From Litsea cubeba (lineage: Eukaryota; Streptophyta; Magnoliopsida; Laurales; Lauraceae), in NCBI GenBank assembly GCA_012931725.1, contig CM022948.1, forward strand, positions 44,356,018-44,420,017: a stretch of DNA of 64,000 bases, in the 5' to 3' direction. Below, one piece after another: positions 1 to 12,563 of the stretch; the stretch's first letter is position 1, and every line of letters begins with the position of its first letter. Both the position numbers and the translations under genes were made by a program. The notes beneath the pieces were generated by a model. It saw nothing but the letters and a program-made list of their open reading frames with translations. It had not been told where the DNA came from and ran no database searches.

Positions 1-2
1 TT

Positions 3-1176
3 GGGGCCCTCATGGCAAACGGCAAGCTCAGCTTGCCCGAATCGAAAAGTTCGGGAGATGTTGGCAAAACCAATGATCCTCGGTACTATCCATACCAGCA
101 GACGATCTCGTATCCTCTCAATCAATGCTTCATTGTGAGAGAGAAGATAAACGAGATGTGGAAAAACGAAGTCATCACCTTTGACAAAAACTATGGGTGT
201 GCCTCCGTCAACATGGTGTCATGTGGACAAACATCAAAATCACCGAAGAAGAAGATCACTACTTCCTTCAAGGTGATAAACCGAATTCAAATGTCCGAAG
301 ATCTGGTTCCCTACCCAACACCAGACGAACAACCGATATGGGTACATCCCGATCTCCTAGAAGATGAAAACTGGGAGATCGTGAAAACAAAGCCTACAGC
401 TCAACAGCAAAGGCAGGCTAGGAAATATCTCCTCAAGCTCAAACCGCAAGAGAAGACCCAGCCAAAATAAGAAGTCCATGAAAAGGCAGAGGCCTCCTCT
501 ACCGTTTCACTAGGGGCAACAGAAATGCCCCTTCCAGAGACTTCGAAGGCTGCAAGAAAATTCACTCTCAGTGATTTCATGCCACCTCAATTCAAAGAAG
601 AAGCCACGCAGGGGCATCATACTCTTGTAATTCGGTAATTGGATTCTCCACTGATGGATATGAGTCCAATGACACCAATGATGGATACGAGTCCAACTAC
701 ACCGATGAGTGGGAGGAATCCCTTGAAATAGGAGAATATCTCTCCGATGAAGAATGGATTCCTGAAACTCACCTTATGCCAGTAATCTGGTATAACCCCT
801 TACAGCCACAAGGATCCTGGTCTGATGATGAAGAAGACCAAGAGGCTGTATAAGAAAATGATGTTGACCCAGCACCCGTCGTTGCTCTAGGGGAAATCAA
901 CCATGTTGAACCACAAAGAGTAGACGAATAAGAAGATTTGGCTGCCATACCTGATCTTAAGGAATATGCAAGGATCTTGCAGCATCTCGCTCTAGAACAA
1001 GAGCAAGACCACGTCAATGAGCTTCCTCGCAATCCAGAACCGGAAGTCCCTTAAGACCATTAGGTATCTCCTCCCTTAACTCCTGAAAATGGAGAGAATT
1101 ACTGAATAGACGGTCCTTTTATATTTGAGGATGAGTCTGACTCTGAGCAGGCAACGTCTCCTATTAGAGCTGCCTG
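3..1176 (+). pseudogene. Tat Gag, C-terminal part (left copy, broken)
   Basis: The frame is open from base 3 and enters at the residues that follow the Gag core in the right copy. It contains a Cys/His-bearing stretch at 80-140, with an arrangement resembling the degenerate zinc-knuckle region of Tat Gag. A TAA at about 468 ends the first 152 codons. Further stops follow in the acidic tail at about 850 and 930, and a TGA lies at about 1110, close to where the right copy has its own independent TGA. Gag would form the virus-like particle in the cytoplasm. Identification rests on near-identical peptides in the better preserved right copy at 60515-62335. Confidence 0.85.
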
Positions 1177-1180
1177 TAAC

Positions 1181-2792
1181 ATGATAATTCAGAATTATAG
1201 CTCTTCTGAAGCCTTGTCTGATGAAATCACTTACACTCCAATGACGCCTAGCACCATATCCTCTGGGGCTACCTCATCTCACGCGACTTTCATAGATATG
1301 GCACCCTCTCAGGCTTCTTCTCTTGAGACTGTGACTTCAGGACTCACACTCATCATGAAGAAACCCCAGTTATTGATGCTTGGGATGATGAATTGGTCAA
1401 CGGAGAAGAAAAGTTGCTGGATGCTATTCAGGACTTGTTCCTGAAAAATGCTCCATGTAACACAATTACTGAGGATGGCAACTCTGCCGAAGATACATCC
1501 CCAGTAAATGAAAAACGACAGCCTCTTGATCCTGAAGACAATCTTCTAAACGAAGACCTTCTCAAGAAGCTCTCGAAGTTGGTAGACGCACCCGCTCTGG
1601 CCGGGACTACCAGAAAAATTACAATCAATATTCCTTTACTTATGTAAATCCTTCGGGAAATGATGTTGTAAGCGCTCCTAGTGGCAACAATGATGAACAT
1701 GTAGGCCCAAAGGAGGCTTTCAAGTATGACTTGATCGAACAATTCAAGCACATACCTGCACGTATGCACATCCTAGACTTATTGCGAATGTCTTCACGCA
1801 CTCGTGATAATCTCATTTCAGAATTACAAAAACTGAATGAGGATGTCGATGAACATGCCCCGCAAGTCCTCCAAATTGAAATGGACTACCGGATCAAAAA
1901 CTCAGAAACTTCCTCAAAGGGAGAAAAGAAGAAAATTGAGGGATCATGCATTGAATGCCTCACGGTTAAAAAAGCAACAAGTGCAACCATCGCCTTCACA
2001 AAGGAAGACCTCCTACTTGGCGAAACAAAGCACAACCGACCCCTGTACTTCACAGGGTACATCAAGGAAATGCCTATACACAGAGTTCAGATCAACCTTG
2101 GTTCTGCACTCAACCTCATCTCCATTTCGGCTCTCGAAGAGTTGGGCATCCCACCCAGCAAGCTAAGCCACACATCTGTATCTATCTTTGGATACGATGG
2201 GAGTACTCAAAGGCTTATCATCAAAATTAGGTTCAAGTTGCAAATCGGTGATCTTATCTCTGAGGTCACTGTGTATGCAATAAAATCCCCTTCATGCCAC
2301 AACATCCTTTTCGGACGCCCCTGGATACAAGAGAATGGTGTTGTCCCTTCAACTCTACATCAATGCATCAGGTTTGTTGGCGACGACGGCATGATACCTC
2401 GAGTCTTTACGGATAGAAAACCCTTCAAAGGTAAAGAAGTCCATTTCGCAGACTCCCAGATGTATGAAGGTGAAAATAAAGAAGAGGAGATATCATCCTT
2501 TGCCAAAAATTTTGAGAAAGATAAAGGCAAGGCTCCTCAACAATCACCGAAAAACCCTCCGGTAAATCCGAAGAGAGCATTCAAACTCCCTTCATGATCT
2601 CCCTCAAACCTTCAAAGCCTTTGGTCGTCACGACTAAAGTGAAGAAGGCAAAGCAAAAGTCTGGAGGCAAATTTGTTGTCTCTTTCATGTCTATCATGCA
2701 AGACACGAATTCGGATTCAGAGCCAGAAGACGACACATCGTCAAGCCAAGCTGACACTCAGCAAGTTCAGCCTGCTCTTACTCCAATGGAGA
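1181..2792 (+). pseudogene. Tat aspartic protease region (left copy, broken)
   Basis: The 1731-2597 frame encodes a retropepsin-like segment: a strand leading into the catalytic loop at about 2090-2125, then hydrophobic strands and a NILFGRPWI-type end at about 2300-2330. The protease would cleave the Gag-Pol polyprotein. The catalytic loop reads INLGSALN here but IDPGSALN in the right copy, so the active-site Asp is now Asn and the enzyme should be dead. Upstream, a Ser/Thr/Glu-rich linker (1181-1647) is split by frameshifts. Downstream, a basic linker shifts frame near 2594 and is cut at 2797 by LARD-1; coding resumes at 12564. Confidence 0.85.
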
Positions 2793-2797
2793 CACCT

Positions 2798-5700
2798 TGT
2801 AAGACCCCGACCCCCAGTTCTTTTGTTTAGTATTGTTTTAATCATAGGTTAGCTTTTTAAGCGAGATTAGAGTTGGTTTGACCTTGTTTTTGGAGTTTGA
2901 CTAGATTTTTCCATAGCCTTGGAGATTTGAGGACCGTTGACCTTGGTTTGACCCGCTCCATATGATTTGTATTTTTGTGAGAAATTATTCTTATTTTGGA
3001 AAATTACAAATTTTTCTCATTTTGACTCATTTTATTGAGTTTAACAACTTTCATGTTTTGGCTATTTTGATTTGTTGATCAGAAAATACGTTTTTCGAGA
3101 AAAAGGGAAAAATTGACCTTTCACACTAAATCTGTACTTGAATTTTGAAATTTTCAGAAATTGGGGAAAATATACTTTTTAGAAATTAGATTTTTCGTTG
3201 ATCGATTTTGTCTTCTTCGTCGATCTCATTCGGGACCCACAAATGTGAGTTTCAGCCTTTGTTATGTTGGAGCCGATGGGGCCCAGCCCACTTAACTCTT
3301 TATAAGACCACATGGGTTCCTCTTCTTCCCCATTCTTTCATTTTCCTGCAATGAAGAGAGGAGCCTAGGGTTTTCTCCCAGCACTTTCTCTCTCCTCTTT
3401 GAAAGCTCCCATCTTGAGTGCTAAGTGAGGGAATGATCTTCCCATCTTCTGCCCCACCTTCCAAGCTTTCCAAAGATACCATTTTCTAAAGATTTGAGCT
3501 AGGAGAGGCCACTTTTCCAAGCTCTTCTTCCTTGTTTGAGCTTCAAAAAGGTTAGCAATGATTTCTTTCTTCAAATCTTAGTTTTCCAAACCATTTAGAA
3601 TGTTTTTGTCATATATGCAAAGAGTTTTCATGGAGATTTGAAAATGGTTGGTTTCTAGGGCTTCTTCTTGAGCTATTTTTGGGGGTTTTGTGATTTTGGA
3701 GCTTGGGACTATAAGAGGACCATCTTAGAGTGATTTGCATTTCCTCTTGACCCAAGGCAAGTGGATATTCAGTTAATTTGATGGTTTTATGCAATATGAG
3801 TAATTTCTTAGTATTTCCACTTTTAATATGTCATATTATGATTCATCTTGAAATAATTTAGGATGGATTTATGCTTTCTCTCTTTAAGACATTGTTTTAC
3901 CATAAGATATATGTTTTTCTTTTGGAATGATTCATCTTGAACCAACCTTTATGTTTAACGAACTTTATATCTTGATGAATGAAGGAAATTCGTGTTTATG
4001 TTTGATTTCTTTGATGGAAATGAAATGGAAATTAGTGTATCAATGATTTGAAGGAATTTTGTTGAAGCTACGAGAGGTCCATTTCATGTGAAAATATGTA
4101 TGGAAGAGAAACGAGGGAAAGGAAATCAAAAGACAAGAAGAGTGCAAATCTGCACTCTAAAAAAATCGGACCCAGCAGAACTGGGCCGCTCGAGCGGACC
4201 ATGGTTCTGTTAGGGGTCCGCTCGAGCGAACCCTGGGCCGCTCGAGCGGACCTGGGCCCAGTCCAAGGCCCTTTCAAGGCTTGAATTGTGGACTGTTTTT
4301 CAGCCCATTGCTTAGGTTGTTTCCCACTCGTTCAGGGTCTTCTCCATCCCATCTCCTTCCATTTGTTTGAGGCCCATTTAACCTCTAATGAGGTATGAAA
4401 GCCCATGAAAGTTTGGAGTAAATTGTGATACTTGGAAAATTGTGAAATGGGAATGAGAACAATGTGAGAATGAACATATGTTAAATTACCCGGGAATCTT
4501 TCAAGTCTCAATGCGCACTTTATCATTTTAAATGTTGTGGATTTTCATTGGCATCAAACATATCCTTTTATTAATCAATGTTTAAAGGCTAAGTGTGTAT
4601 TGAGATGGTTCCTTGGTAAGTCATTAAGTCATTCTACATTATTCTATTCCATTCCAGATCAGAAAGTGTATCTGTACTCTTTGGTAAACTAATTTGAATA
4701 GCATCGGTGATTTGATATAAAATCATGTGCTTTTCCATGTTCGAAAGGATTGATCTTATGGTTTTTATACAAATTACTTTGATGTGTATTTGAGTGGTTT
4801 ACCATGGAAATTCGTATGCTTTCTACGAATCGATTTGGAAGGAGATTGGAGTGGTTCGCCACATTCAGGATTTCATTAATAAGACTATTATTTTGAAAAT
4901 AAAACCTCGAGGCACGACGGGGCCAAAGCTTTGTAGTGCGAGCCCATGAGCCAAAGAGACTATTATTTCAAAAATAAAACCTTGAGGCAAGATGGGGCTA
5001 GAGCTTTGTAGTGTGAGCCCATGAGCCAAAGGGATTATTATGGTTTGATTTGTATCGGTTCGGGTTTTGAAAACTAAAGGCACCACTAGGCTTAGGTCAC
5101 CTTGCAGGGCTGATCACCCAGCTTGGGATCTTTAATTTGTCTGCCAGCTGCAGTTTGGATTATGTCTGTACCGACCATGGCAACAGTTTTGATCTGCCGA
5201 TCCCACGTGTAGTGGCTACGGTTCTGATTTTATTTCCGGTCCCACGTGTAGTGGCTACGGTTCTGTCTGCTCTTGTTACTTCGGTAATAAGAGAATATAG
5301 CTATGTGTGGTTTGCCAATGTTTTATCCATTTGTTATTTTATTTTATGATTCTTGTTTGTTTATACTCATTATATTCTTTGAATTTGTTAATGTTTATGA
5401 AATCGATCTTTTATCTTATTGTCTCTATTATTCAGGATTTTAAATGTATTTCTAATTATTAAATGTTTTACGTAGGCTGTTATCTTTTTGAGATATTTAT
5501 GCTTCAGAGACTGTTCATTTATTTGCTTTGATATTAATGTTCGGTCTTTCAATCGCTTTATCATGATTTATTACTAATATTGTTCAGACTCATTTAATGG
5601 ATTTTCAATGATTCCATAAGGTTTTATAAATGCTCATTTTACATATTACTTGTTTATTTGCTTGCCAGACCGTCGTGTCTGACCCTGTTTGTTTGGTGCC

Positions 5701-6227
5701 AGTTTTCTCTCCCACTGCTTTTTAGGTGTTTGATCGGAGGAAGCGGTTGAGCCGCCGATCTGACGCGAGAGGCTGCCTTCAATGTCATATAGATGTCAAG
5801 TTGGCAACGGAGTTCGTATCTAAATATTGGGGGTAGTATTTCTTTTTAGTTGGATATTTTTGTATGGCTTTGTTAGCCTTGGTCATTGGGTTTGTAATTA
5901 AAACATTTGTTAATTGTAACCTGAATATGTGGGAAATAAATAGTCTTGTTACTACCAGCTCAGTATTTTATGATTTATGATCTGTACCAGTCTGCTCATT
6001 TGATGGCCTTATGATATTGGTTGAGTGCGACACGGAATCCGATGGCCACAGACTCCGGGTCGCAACGCCATGATTAGCTTCCGCGAAAATATGTTCTGAT
6101 CGTGATGGAATTTTAATTATCCTCATTCACGCGGATCTTGGGAAATATAGCAAAAAGTTTTAATTTATTCCAAAAATTTTGCATTCCGAGATCGGATCAC
6201 TGCAAGGCCCGGTTTCGGGGTGTGACA
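2798..6227 (+). repeat. LARD-1 5' LTR
   Basis: A direct repeat of 9117-12558. U3 is short: a TATA-like box lies only about 500 bp in, leaving about 2.9 kb of R plus U5. It holds a cluster of CGCTCGAGCG palindromes (4186-4249) and two tandem copies of a roughly 75 bp unit (about 4900-5045) that carries a gagcccatgagccaaag core. I see no coding sequence in it. Confidence 0.95.
3301..3306 (+). promoter_or_regulatory. TATA-like box of LARD-1 5' LTR
   Basis: TATAAG in the context ctcttTATAAGacc. The same spot in the 3' LTR is 9619-9624, and LARD-2 has TATAAG at the matching place. It probably drives the LARD genomic RNA. Confidence 0.6.
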
Positions 6228-6230
6228 AAT

Positions 6231-6242
6231 TGGTATCAAAGC
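6231..6242 (+). other. LARD-1 primer binding site (initiator-Met tRNA)
   Basis: TGGTATCAAAGC lies three bases after the LTR end at 6227. It differs at one base from the usual TGGTATCAGAGC complement of plant tRNA-iMet. Confidence 0.85.
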
Positions 6243-9104
6243 TGGTTAGTTTCTAGGAAATAAAATACTCTATAGACATTAAGACGTGTGGTGAGGATTC
6301 GTTAGATTGCATGTGTCGATTTGTTTTCTCGTGTCCTTGTTTCTTTGGATTTGAGTCCGCTTTTCTTTTAGTTCGGGAGGCTTTTCTTGTCTTTTCTTTT
6401 GTTCTTGTTGTTTGGGAATTTGGAAGACCAAATTTTTCTTTTGTGGGGGAGAATTTAAAGTCTCCATACCCACATTTAGTGTCTTTTGCTCGTGTTCGCA
6501 TTGGAGATTGGAAACATTGTGGATTTAGTATGTTGTTTTCGGAGAACATCAGCATACTTTTAGCCTTCAGCATCTCCATTGTGGTTAATGAGAGAAGACA
6601 TGTGCATTTGCCTGCCAAAGTAGAACTTAAGCAGTATTTGAAGATCCCCTCTCAGCTAATCGAAGATCATCATGTAGCGTACCAAGGTAAGTAAATGTGG
6701 ATTTTGGGTGAACTCAGACCATCTTTCCAATATGAAGGACTGCAAGAGGCATATTAGCTGTCGATTTTATGAAGGGAGAAGTGATTCCTAGTTAGTAAGG
6801 TTGGAAGTTGGTGCCAGAGACTCAGGGATTTCCCGGATTTAACGAGCCTTGTCATAGTTTTGGTTGAGAATTCCCGTGACTTGCAGCTTAGCCGGTATAG
6901 TTGATTCGGCGATAATACCAAGTGGCTGGGTTAGTTATAGTCAAGACAATTTTCGGCAGCAGAGGAAACCTTGTGGATTTTACCGACTTACAGGGTGTTG
7001 GATTGGACAACGTGTAGATGCAAGTGAATACCTCAGTTAATGTGATGTCCATTTCTTGATGAGAATGATTTTCGTGATATTTTCATCTTATGTTATGTTT
7101 TTCCTTAATGTCTATGATTTATCCTTGCAGTGTTTAAACAATGGATTATGTTTAATCTTCTTAAGATATTGTGTTACAATGATCTTAGAATTTTACTCTT
7201 GTTTTAATTTTCTTCAATGTTGACATCTACATTTCAAAACCCTATTTCAAAATTTTGTATATATTTGGTTGGAAATGGATGGATGTTTTTAATGATAGAT
7301 TGTAGAGGCTAGTGAATAAACTGATCTTTAAAAGCAAATAACAAAAATGGTGTTTCTTTTTCAAAAGCATAGTGTGAAATTTCTATTTCATTGATTTGTT
7401 TTCTTTGGCTATGCAAGATGAATCACCTAAGGGTTTTTGTGTTCAGATTATATGCAGATTTCCTACATTTGTTTTAACGCTCAACTTTGTTTAGATTTCC
7501 GCAGGATTTTTATGAACAAATGAGTTCAGATTTCAACAAGGTTTAGTGTTTAATTAAACACTCAGATTTTAACAAAGTTTAATGTATAGTCATACTATAT
7601 GAATTTGATTTATTTTTTTGAAATCCTGATTTGGAATTGTTGAGTGTTTCAATGATTTGTTTGGTTATGAAAATATGAATTTTAAAATGGATGATGTTAT
7701 TTCATACTCAAACCTTGATAAACTTTATTTATTAAGCTTTATTTGACAATTTGGAGGCTCGATTTCTACTATGTTTTAAAATGATGAAATTTAGCTAAGT
7801 AATTGTTTTAGTCATTATGTTTAAAACTTTAAGATTTGTTTTGCATTGAATGGAATGAGTGGTAATAGCTTATGGTTGGAGTTAGGAAGTGTATGAATTG
7901 AAGGGTTGATGGATGTCAGGGGGTGTACTAGTTCAGTTGGAAACAAAGTTGGATCTATGAGAGAGTAAACATCATTCAAGACTTGGATTGAAAGTTTCAG
8001 CTTATCAGGAAATGATGCCAACTTGGCAGGTTTATTTTGTTGATAACACAGTACCAGGTAAGAGATCAAGAGCAGCAAGCAGATATAATCAGATGTGGGC
8101 AGGAATTCTTAGTACAGCACAGAAAGATTGGAATATGGAGTTGTGAACACAGATTGGATTTCCAAGGTCGGCTTTACATGTCAAGGGTAGAAGATTTGAA
8201 GAGTGAAATCTGAAGAGGCAAGCCATGCGAAGTTTTGACACGGAACAGCTCAGCAGGTTATGGCAGTTTAACATCTGGGTTATAGCAGTGTGACATCGGG
8301 GTTGTAGCAGACCAAGTCAGGGACATGAGACCTATAGAATTTGGAGTTTGTGATTTCAGAACGAAGAAGGATTGACGATATTCTTGGAGGCCAGAAGCTG
8401 ATGATGCATTCGAGGAGCCAACAGATTTCTAAGTCACTCACTTCGAAGTTAACGTACTAACATGAGACGTTTGCGTTGATAGCTTTGATGGAGATGATGG
8501 ATTGTTTCAGGATTCCGAATCACGGTGGATGAAGAGACTAGCACTTGGTAGGATTTCAATTTCACTAATTCCTCGAAGACAAGACCAGATAGAAGAGTTT
8601 CAAGCCAGAATCTGAATGGTACAGTAAAAGTAGGTATATGGAATTCTAGAAAGTTTCGAAGTAGAGATTATTTCAGAGAAAACATGTCTACGATCACATC
8701 TTCGTACAAGCATCAGGAGCACCATGTACAGTTTTGTAGGGCTTAAGGCACGGAGTTCCAAGCTGATAGAAAGAGGCAGAACTTGCAGTTTCTTGGACCG
8801 ACAGTGACTGACAAGGTAAGTAAAAGAAATGATTCAGTGCAGGAACAACAGATGACACCAAGGATGAGTAGAGGAATTATTGAACACTAGTTGGATCAGA
8901 GAAGTATGTCTTGAGTAGATATGTGGAACACTGTGAAGCCTTCAACCGAATCAGAATATGGTTTGCAGGCGCATCTCAACGTCAAGTTTGATCAGAGGGT
9001 ATCTCAGTTGCCGAGGTTCAGCGCAGGGTGTCAGTGTTTTCTTTTGTCTTTTGGGTTTTTTATTTTGATTTGGTTTAGACCATTTGGAGGACCAAATGGG
9101 TTCT
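6243..9104 (+). other. LARD-1 non-coding interior
   Basis: About 2.9 kb with no ORF above 127 codons and no polyprotein motif. Blocks near the start (after the PBS), at 6500-7100 and at 8680-9100 match the LARD-2 interior at 18810-19700 and 20640-21090 in the same order. Such conserved non-coding blocks are typical of LARDs and may hold packaging signals. Confidence 0.8.
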
Positions 9105-9116
9105 AAGGGGGGAGGA
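9105..9116 (+). other. LARD-1 polypurine tract
   Basis: AAGGGGGGAGGA directly abuts the 3' LTR start at 9117. The identical tract precedes the 3' LTR of LARD-2. Confidence 0.9.
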
Positions 9117-12100
9117 TGTAAGACCCCGACCCCCAGTTCTTTTGTTTAGTATTATTTTTATCATGGGTTAGCTTTTTAAGCGAGATTAGAGTTGGTTTGA
9201 CCTTATTTTTAGAGTTTGACTAGATTTTTCCATAGCCTTGGAGATTTGAGGACCGTTGACCTTGGTTTGACCCGCTCCATATGATTTGTATTTTTGTGAG
9301 AAATTATTCTTATTTTGGAAGATTACAAATTTTGCTCCTTTTGACTCATTTTATTGAGTTTAACAACTTTCATGTTTTGGCTATTTTGATTTGTTGATCA
9401 GAAATACGTTTTTCGAGAAAAAGGGAAAAATTGACCTTTCACACTAAATCTGTACTTGAATTTTGAAAATTTCAGAAATTAGGGAAAATATACTTTTTAG
9501 AAATTAGATTTTTCATTGATCGATTTTGTCTTCTTCATCGATCTCATTCGGGACCCACAAATGTGAGTTTCAGCTTTTGTTATGTTGGGGCCCATGGGGC
9601 CCAGCCCACTTAACTCTTTATAAGACCACATGGGTTCTTCTTCTTCCCCATTCTTTCATTTTCCTGCAATGAAGAGAGGAGCCTAGGGTTTTCTCCCAGC
9701 ACTTTCTCTCTCCTCTTTGAAAGCTCCCATCTTGAGTGCTAAGTGAGGGAATGATCTTCCCATCTTCTTCCCCACCTTCCAAGCTTTCCAAAGATACCAT
9801 TTTCTAAAGATTTGAGCTAGGAGAGACCACTTTTCTAAGCTCTTCTTCCTTGTTTGAGCTTCAAAAAGGTTAGCAATGGATTTCTTTCTTCAAATCTTGG
9901 TTTTCCAAACCATTTAGAATGTTTTTGTCATATATGCAAAGAGTTTTCATGGAGATTTGAAAATGGTTGGTTTCTAGGGCTTCTTTTTGAGCTATTTTTG
10001 GGGGTTTTGTGATTTTGGAGCTTGGGACTATAAGAGGACCATCTTAGAGTGATTTGCATTTTCTCTTGACCCAAGGCAAGTGGATATTCAGTTAATTTGA
10101 TGGTTTTATGCAATATGAGTAATTTCTTGGTATTTCCACTTTTAATATGTCTTATTATGATTCATCTTGAAATAATTTAGGATGGATTTATGCTTTCTCT
10201 CTTTAAGATATTGTTATACCATAAGATATATGTTTTGCTTTTGGAATGATTCATCTTGAACCAACCTTTATGTTAAAGGAACTTTATATCTTGATGAATG
10301 AAGGAAATTCATGTTTATGTTTGATTTCTTTTATGGAAATGAAATGGAAATTAGTGTATCAATGATTTGAAGGAATTTTGTTGAGGCTAAGAGAGGTCCA
10401 TTTCATGTGAAAATATGTATGGAAGAGAAAGGAGGGAAAGGAAATCAAAAGAGAATAAGAGAGGGCAAATCTGCACTCTAAAAAATCGGACCCAGCAGAA
10501 CTGGGCCTCTCAAGCGAGCCCATGGTCCGCTCGAGCGGACCAGGTTCTGTTAGGGGTCCGCTCGAGCGAACCCTGGGCCGCTCGAGCGGACCTGGGCCCA
10601 GTCCAAGGCCCTTTAATGCTTGAATTGTGGAGTGTTTTTCAGTCCATTGCTTGGGTTGTTTCCCACTCGTTCAGGGTCTTCTCCATCCCATCTCCTTCCA
10701 TTTGTTTGAGGCCCATTTAGCCTCTAATGAGGTATGAAAGCCCATGAAAGTTTGGGGTAAATTGTGATACTTGGAAAATTGTGTAATGGGAATGAGAACA
10801 ATGTGAGAATGAACATATGTTAAATTACCCGGGAATCTTTCAAGTCTCAATGCGCACTTTATCATTTTAAATGTTGTGGACTTTCATTGGCATCAAACAT
10901 ATCCTTTTATTAATCAATGTTTAAAGGCTAAGTGTGTATTGAGATGGTTCCTTGGTAAGTCATTAAGTCATTCTACATTATTCTATTCCATTCCAGATCC
11001 GAAAGTGTATCTGTACTCTTTGGTAAACTAATTTGAATAGCATCGGTGATTCGATATAGAATCAAGTGGTTTTCCATGTTCGAAAGGATTGATCATATGG
11101 TTTTTATACAAATTACTTTGATGTGTATTTGAGTGGTTTACCATGGAAACTCATATGTTTTCTACGAATAGATTTGGAAGGAGATTGGAGTGGTTCGCCA
11201 CATTCGGGATTTCATCGATAAGACTATTATTTTGAAAATAAAACCTCGAGGCAGGACGGGGCCAGAGCTTTGTAGTGCGAGCCCATGAGCCAAAGAGACT
11301 ATTATTTCAAAAATAAAACCTCAAGGCAAGATAGGGCCAGAGCTTTGTAGTGTGAGCCCATGAGCCAAAGGGATTATTATGGTTTGATTTGTATCGGTTC
11401 GGGTTTTGAAAACTAAAGGCACCACTAGGCTTAGGTCACTTTGTCGGGCTGATCACCCGGCTTGGGATCTTTAATTTGTCTGCCAGCTGCAGTTTGGATT
11501 CTATCTGTACCAACCATGGCAACGGTTTTGATCTGCCGGTCCCACGTGTGTGGCTACGGTTCTGATTTTATTTCCCGGCCCACATGTAGTGGCTACGGTT
11601 CTGTCTGCTCTTGTTATTTCGGCAATAAGAGAATATAGCTATGTGTGGTTTGCCAATGTTTTATCCGTTTGTTATTTTGTTTTATGATTCTTGTTTGTTT
11701 ATACTCATTATATTCTTTGAATTTTTTAATGTTTATGGAATCGATCTGTTATCGTATTGTCTCTATTATTCAGGATTTTAAATGTATTTCCAATTATTAA
11801 ATATTTTACGTAGGCTGTTATCGTTTTGAGATATTTATGCTTCAGAGACTGTTCATATATTTGCTTTGATATTTATGTTCGGTCTTTCAATCGCTTTATC
11901 ATGATTTATTACTAATATTGTTCAGACTCATTTAATGGATTTTCAATGATTCCATAAGGTTTTATAAATGCCCATTTTACATATTACTTATTTATTTGCT
12001 TGCCAGACTGTCGTGTCTGTTTGTTTGGTGCCAGTTTTCTCTCCCACTGCTTTTTAGGTGTTTGATCGGAGGAGGCGGTTGAGCCGCCGATCTGACGCGA

Positions 12101-12558
12101 GAGGCTGCCTTCGATGTCATATAGATGTCAAGTTGGCAACGGAGTTCGTATCTAAATATTGGGGTAGTATTTCTTTTTAGTTGGATATTTTTGTATGGCT
12201 TTGTTAGCCTTGGTCATTGGGTTTGTAATTAAAACATTTGTTAATTGTAACCTGAATATGTGGGAAATAAATAGTCTTGTTACTACCAGCTCAGTATTTT
12301 ATGATTTGTGATCTGTACCAGTCTGCTCATTTGATGGCCTTATGATATTGGTTGAGTGCGACACGGAATCCGATGGCCACGGACTCCAGGTCGCAATGCC
12401 ATGATTAGCTTCCGCAAAAATGTGTTCTGATCGTGATGGAATTTTAATTATCCTCATTCACGCGGATCTTGGGAAATATAGCAAAAAGTTTTAATTTATT
12501 CCAAAAATTTCACATTTCGAGATCGGAACACTACAGGGCCCGGTTTCGGGGTGTGACA
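9117..12558 (+). repeat. LARD-1 3' LTR
   Basis: Collinear with 2798-6227. The palindrome cluster lies at about 10500-10605 and the TATA-like box at 9619-9624. It differs from the 5' LTR by scattered substitutions and small indels. Confidence 0.95.
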
Positions 12559-12563
12559 CACCT

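Larger units (their letters stand above)
2798..12558 (+). mobile_element. LARD-1, large non-coding LTR retrotransposon
   Basis: It runs from TGTAAGACCCCGACCCC to GGTTTCGGGGTGTGACA. The perfect 5 bp target duplication CACCT lies at 2793-2797 and 12559-12563. LTRs are about 3.43 kb and the interior is 2889 bp. The interior has a PBS and a PPT but no recognisable Gag or Pol, which fits the LARD class of non-autonomous elements. The LTR ends plus the initiator-Met PBS resemble Tekay/Del chromoviruses; that parentage is inferred. It interrupts the linker between the protease and G-patch of the left Tat element. Its LTRs differ by both substitutions and indels, so it looks older than LARD-2. Confidence 0.95.

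Noticed and set aside
4096..4284. Short ORFs inside the LARD LTRs (also 6311-6694, 16217-16532, 17789-18338)
   Set aside because: They sit in LTR or non-coding interior, have no family resemblance, and are broken by indels between paired LTRs.
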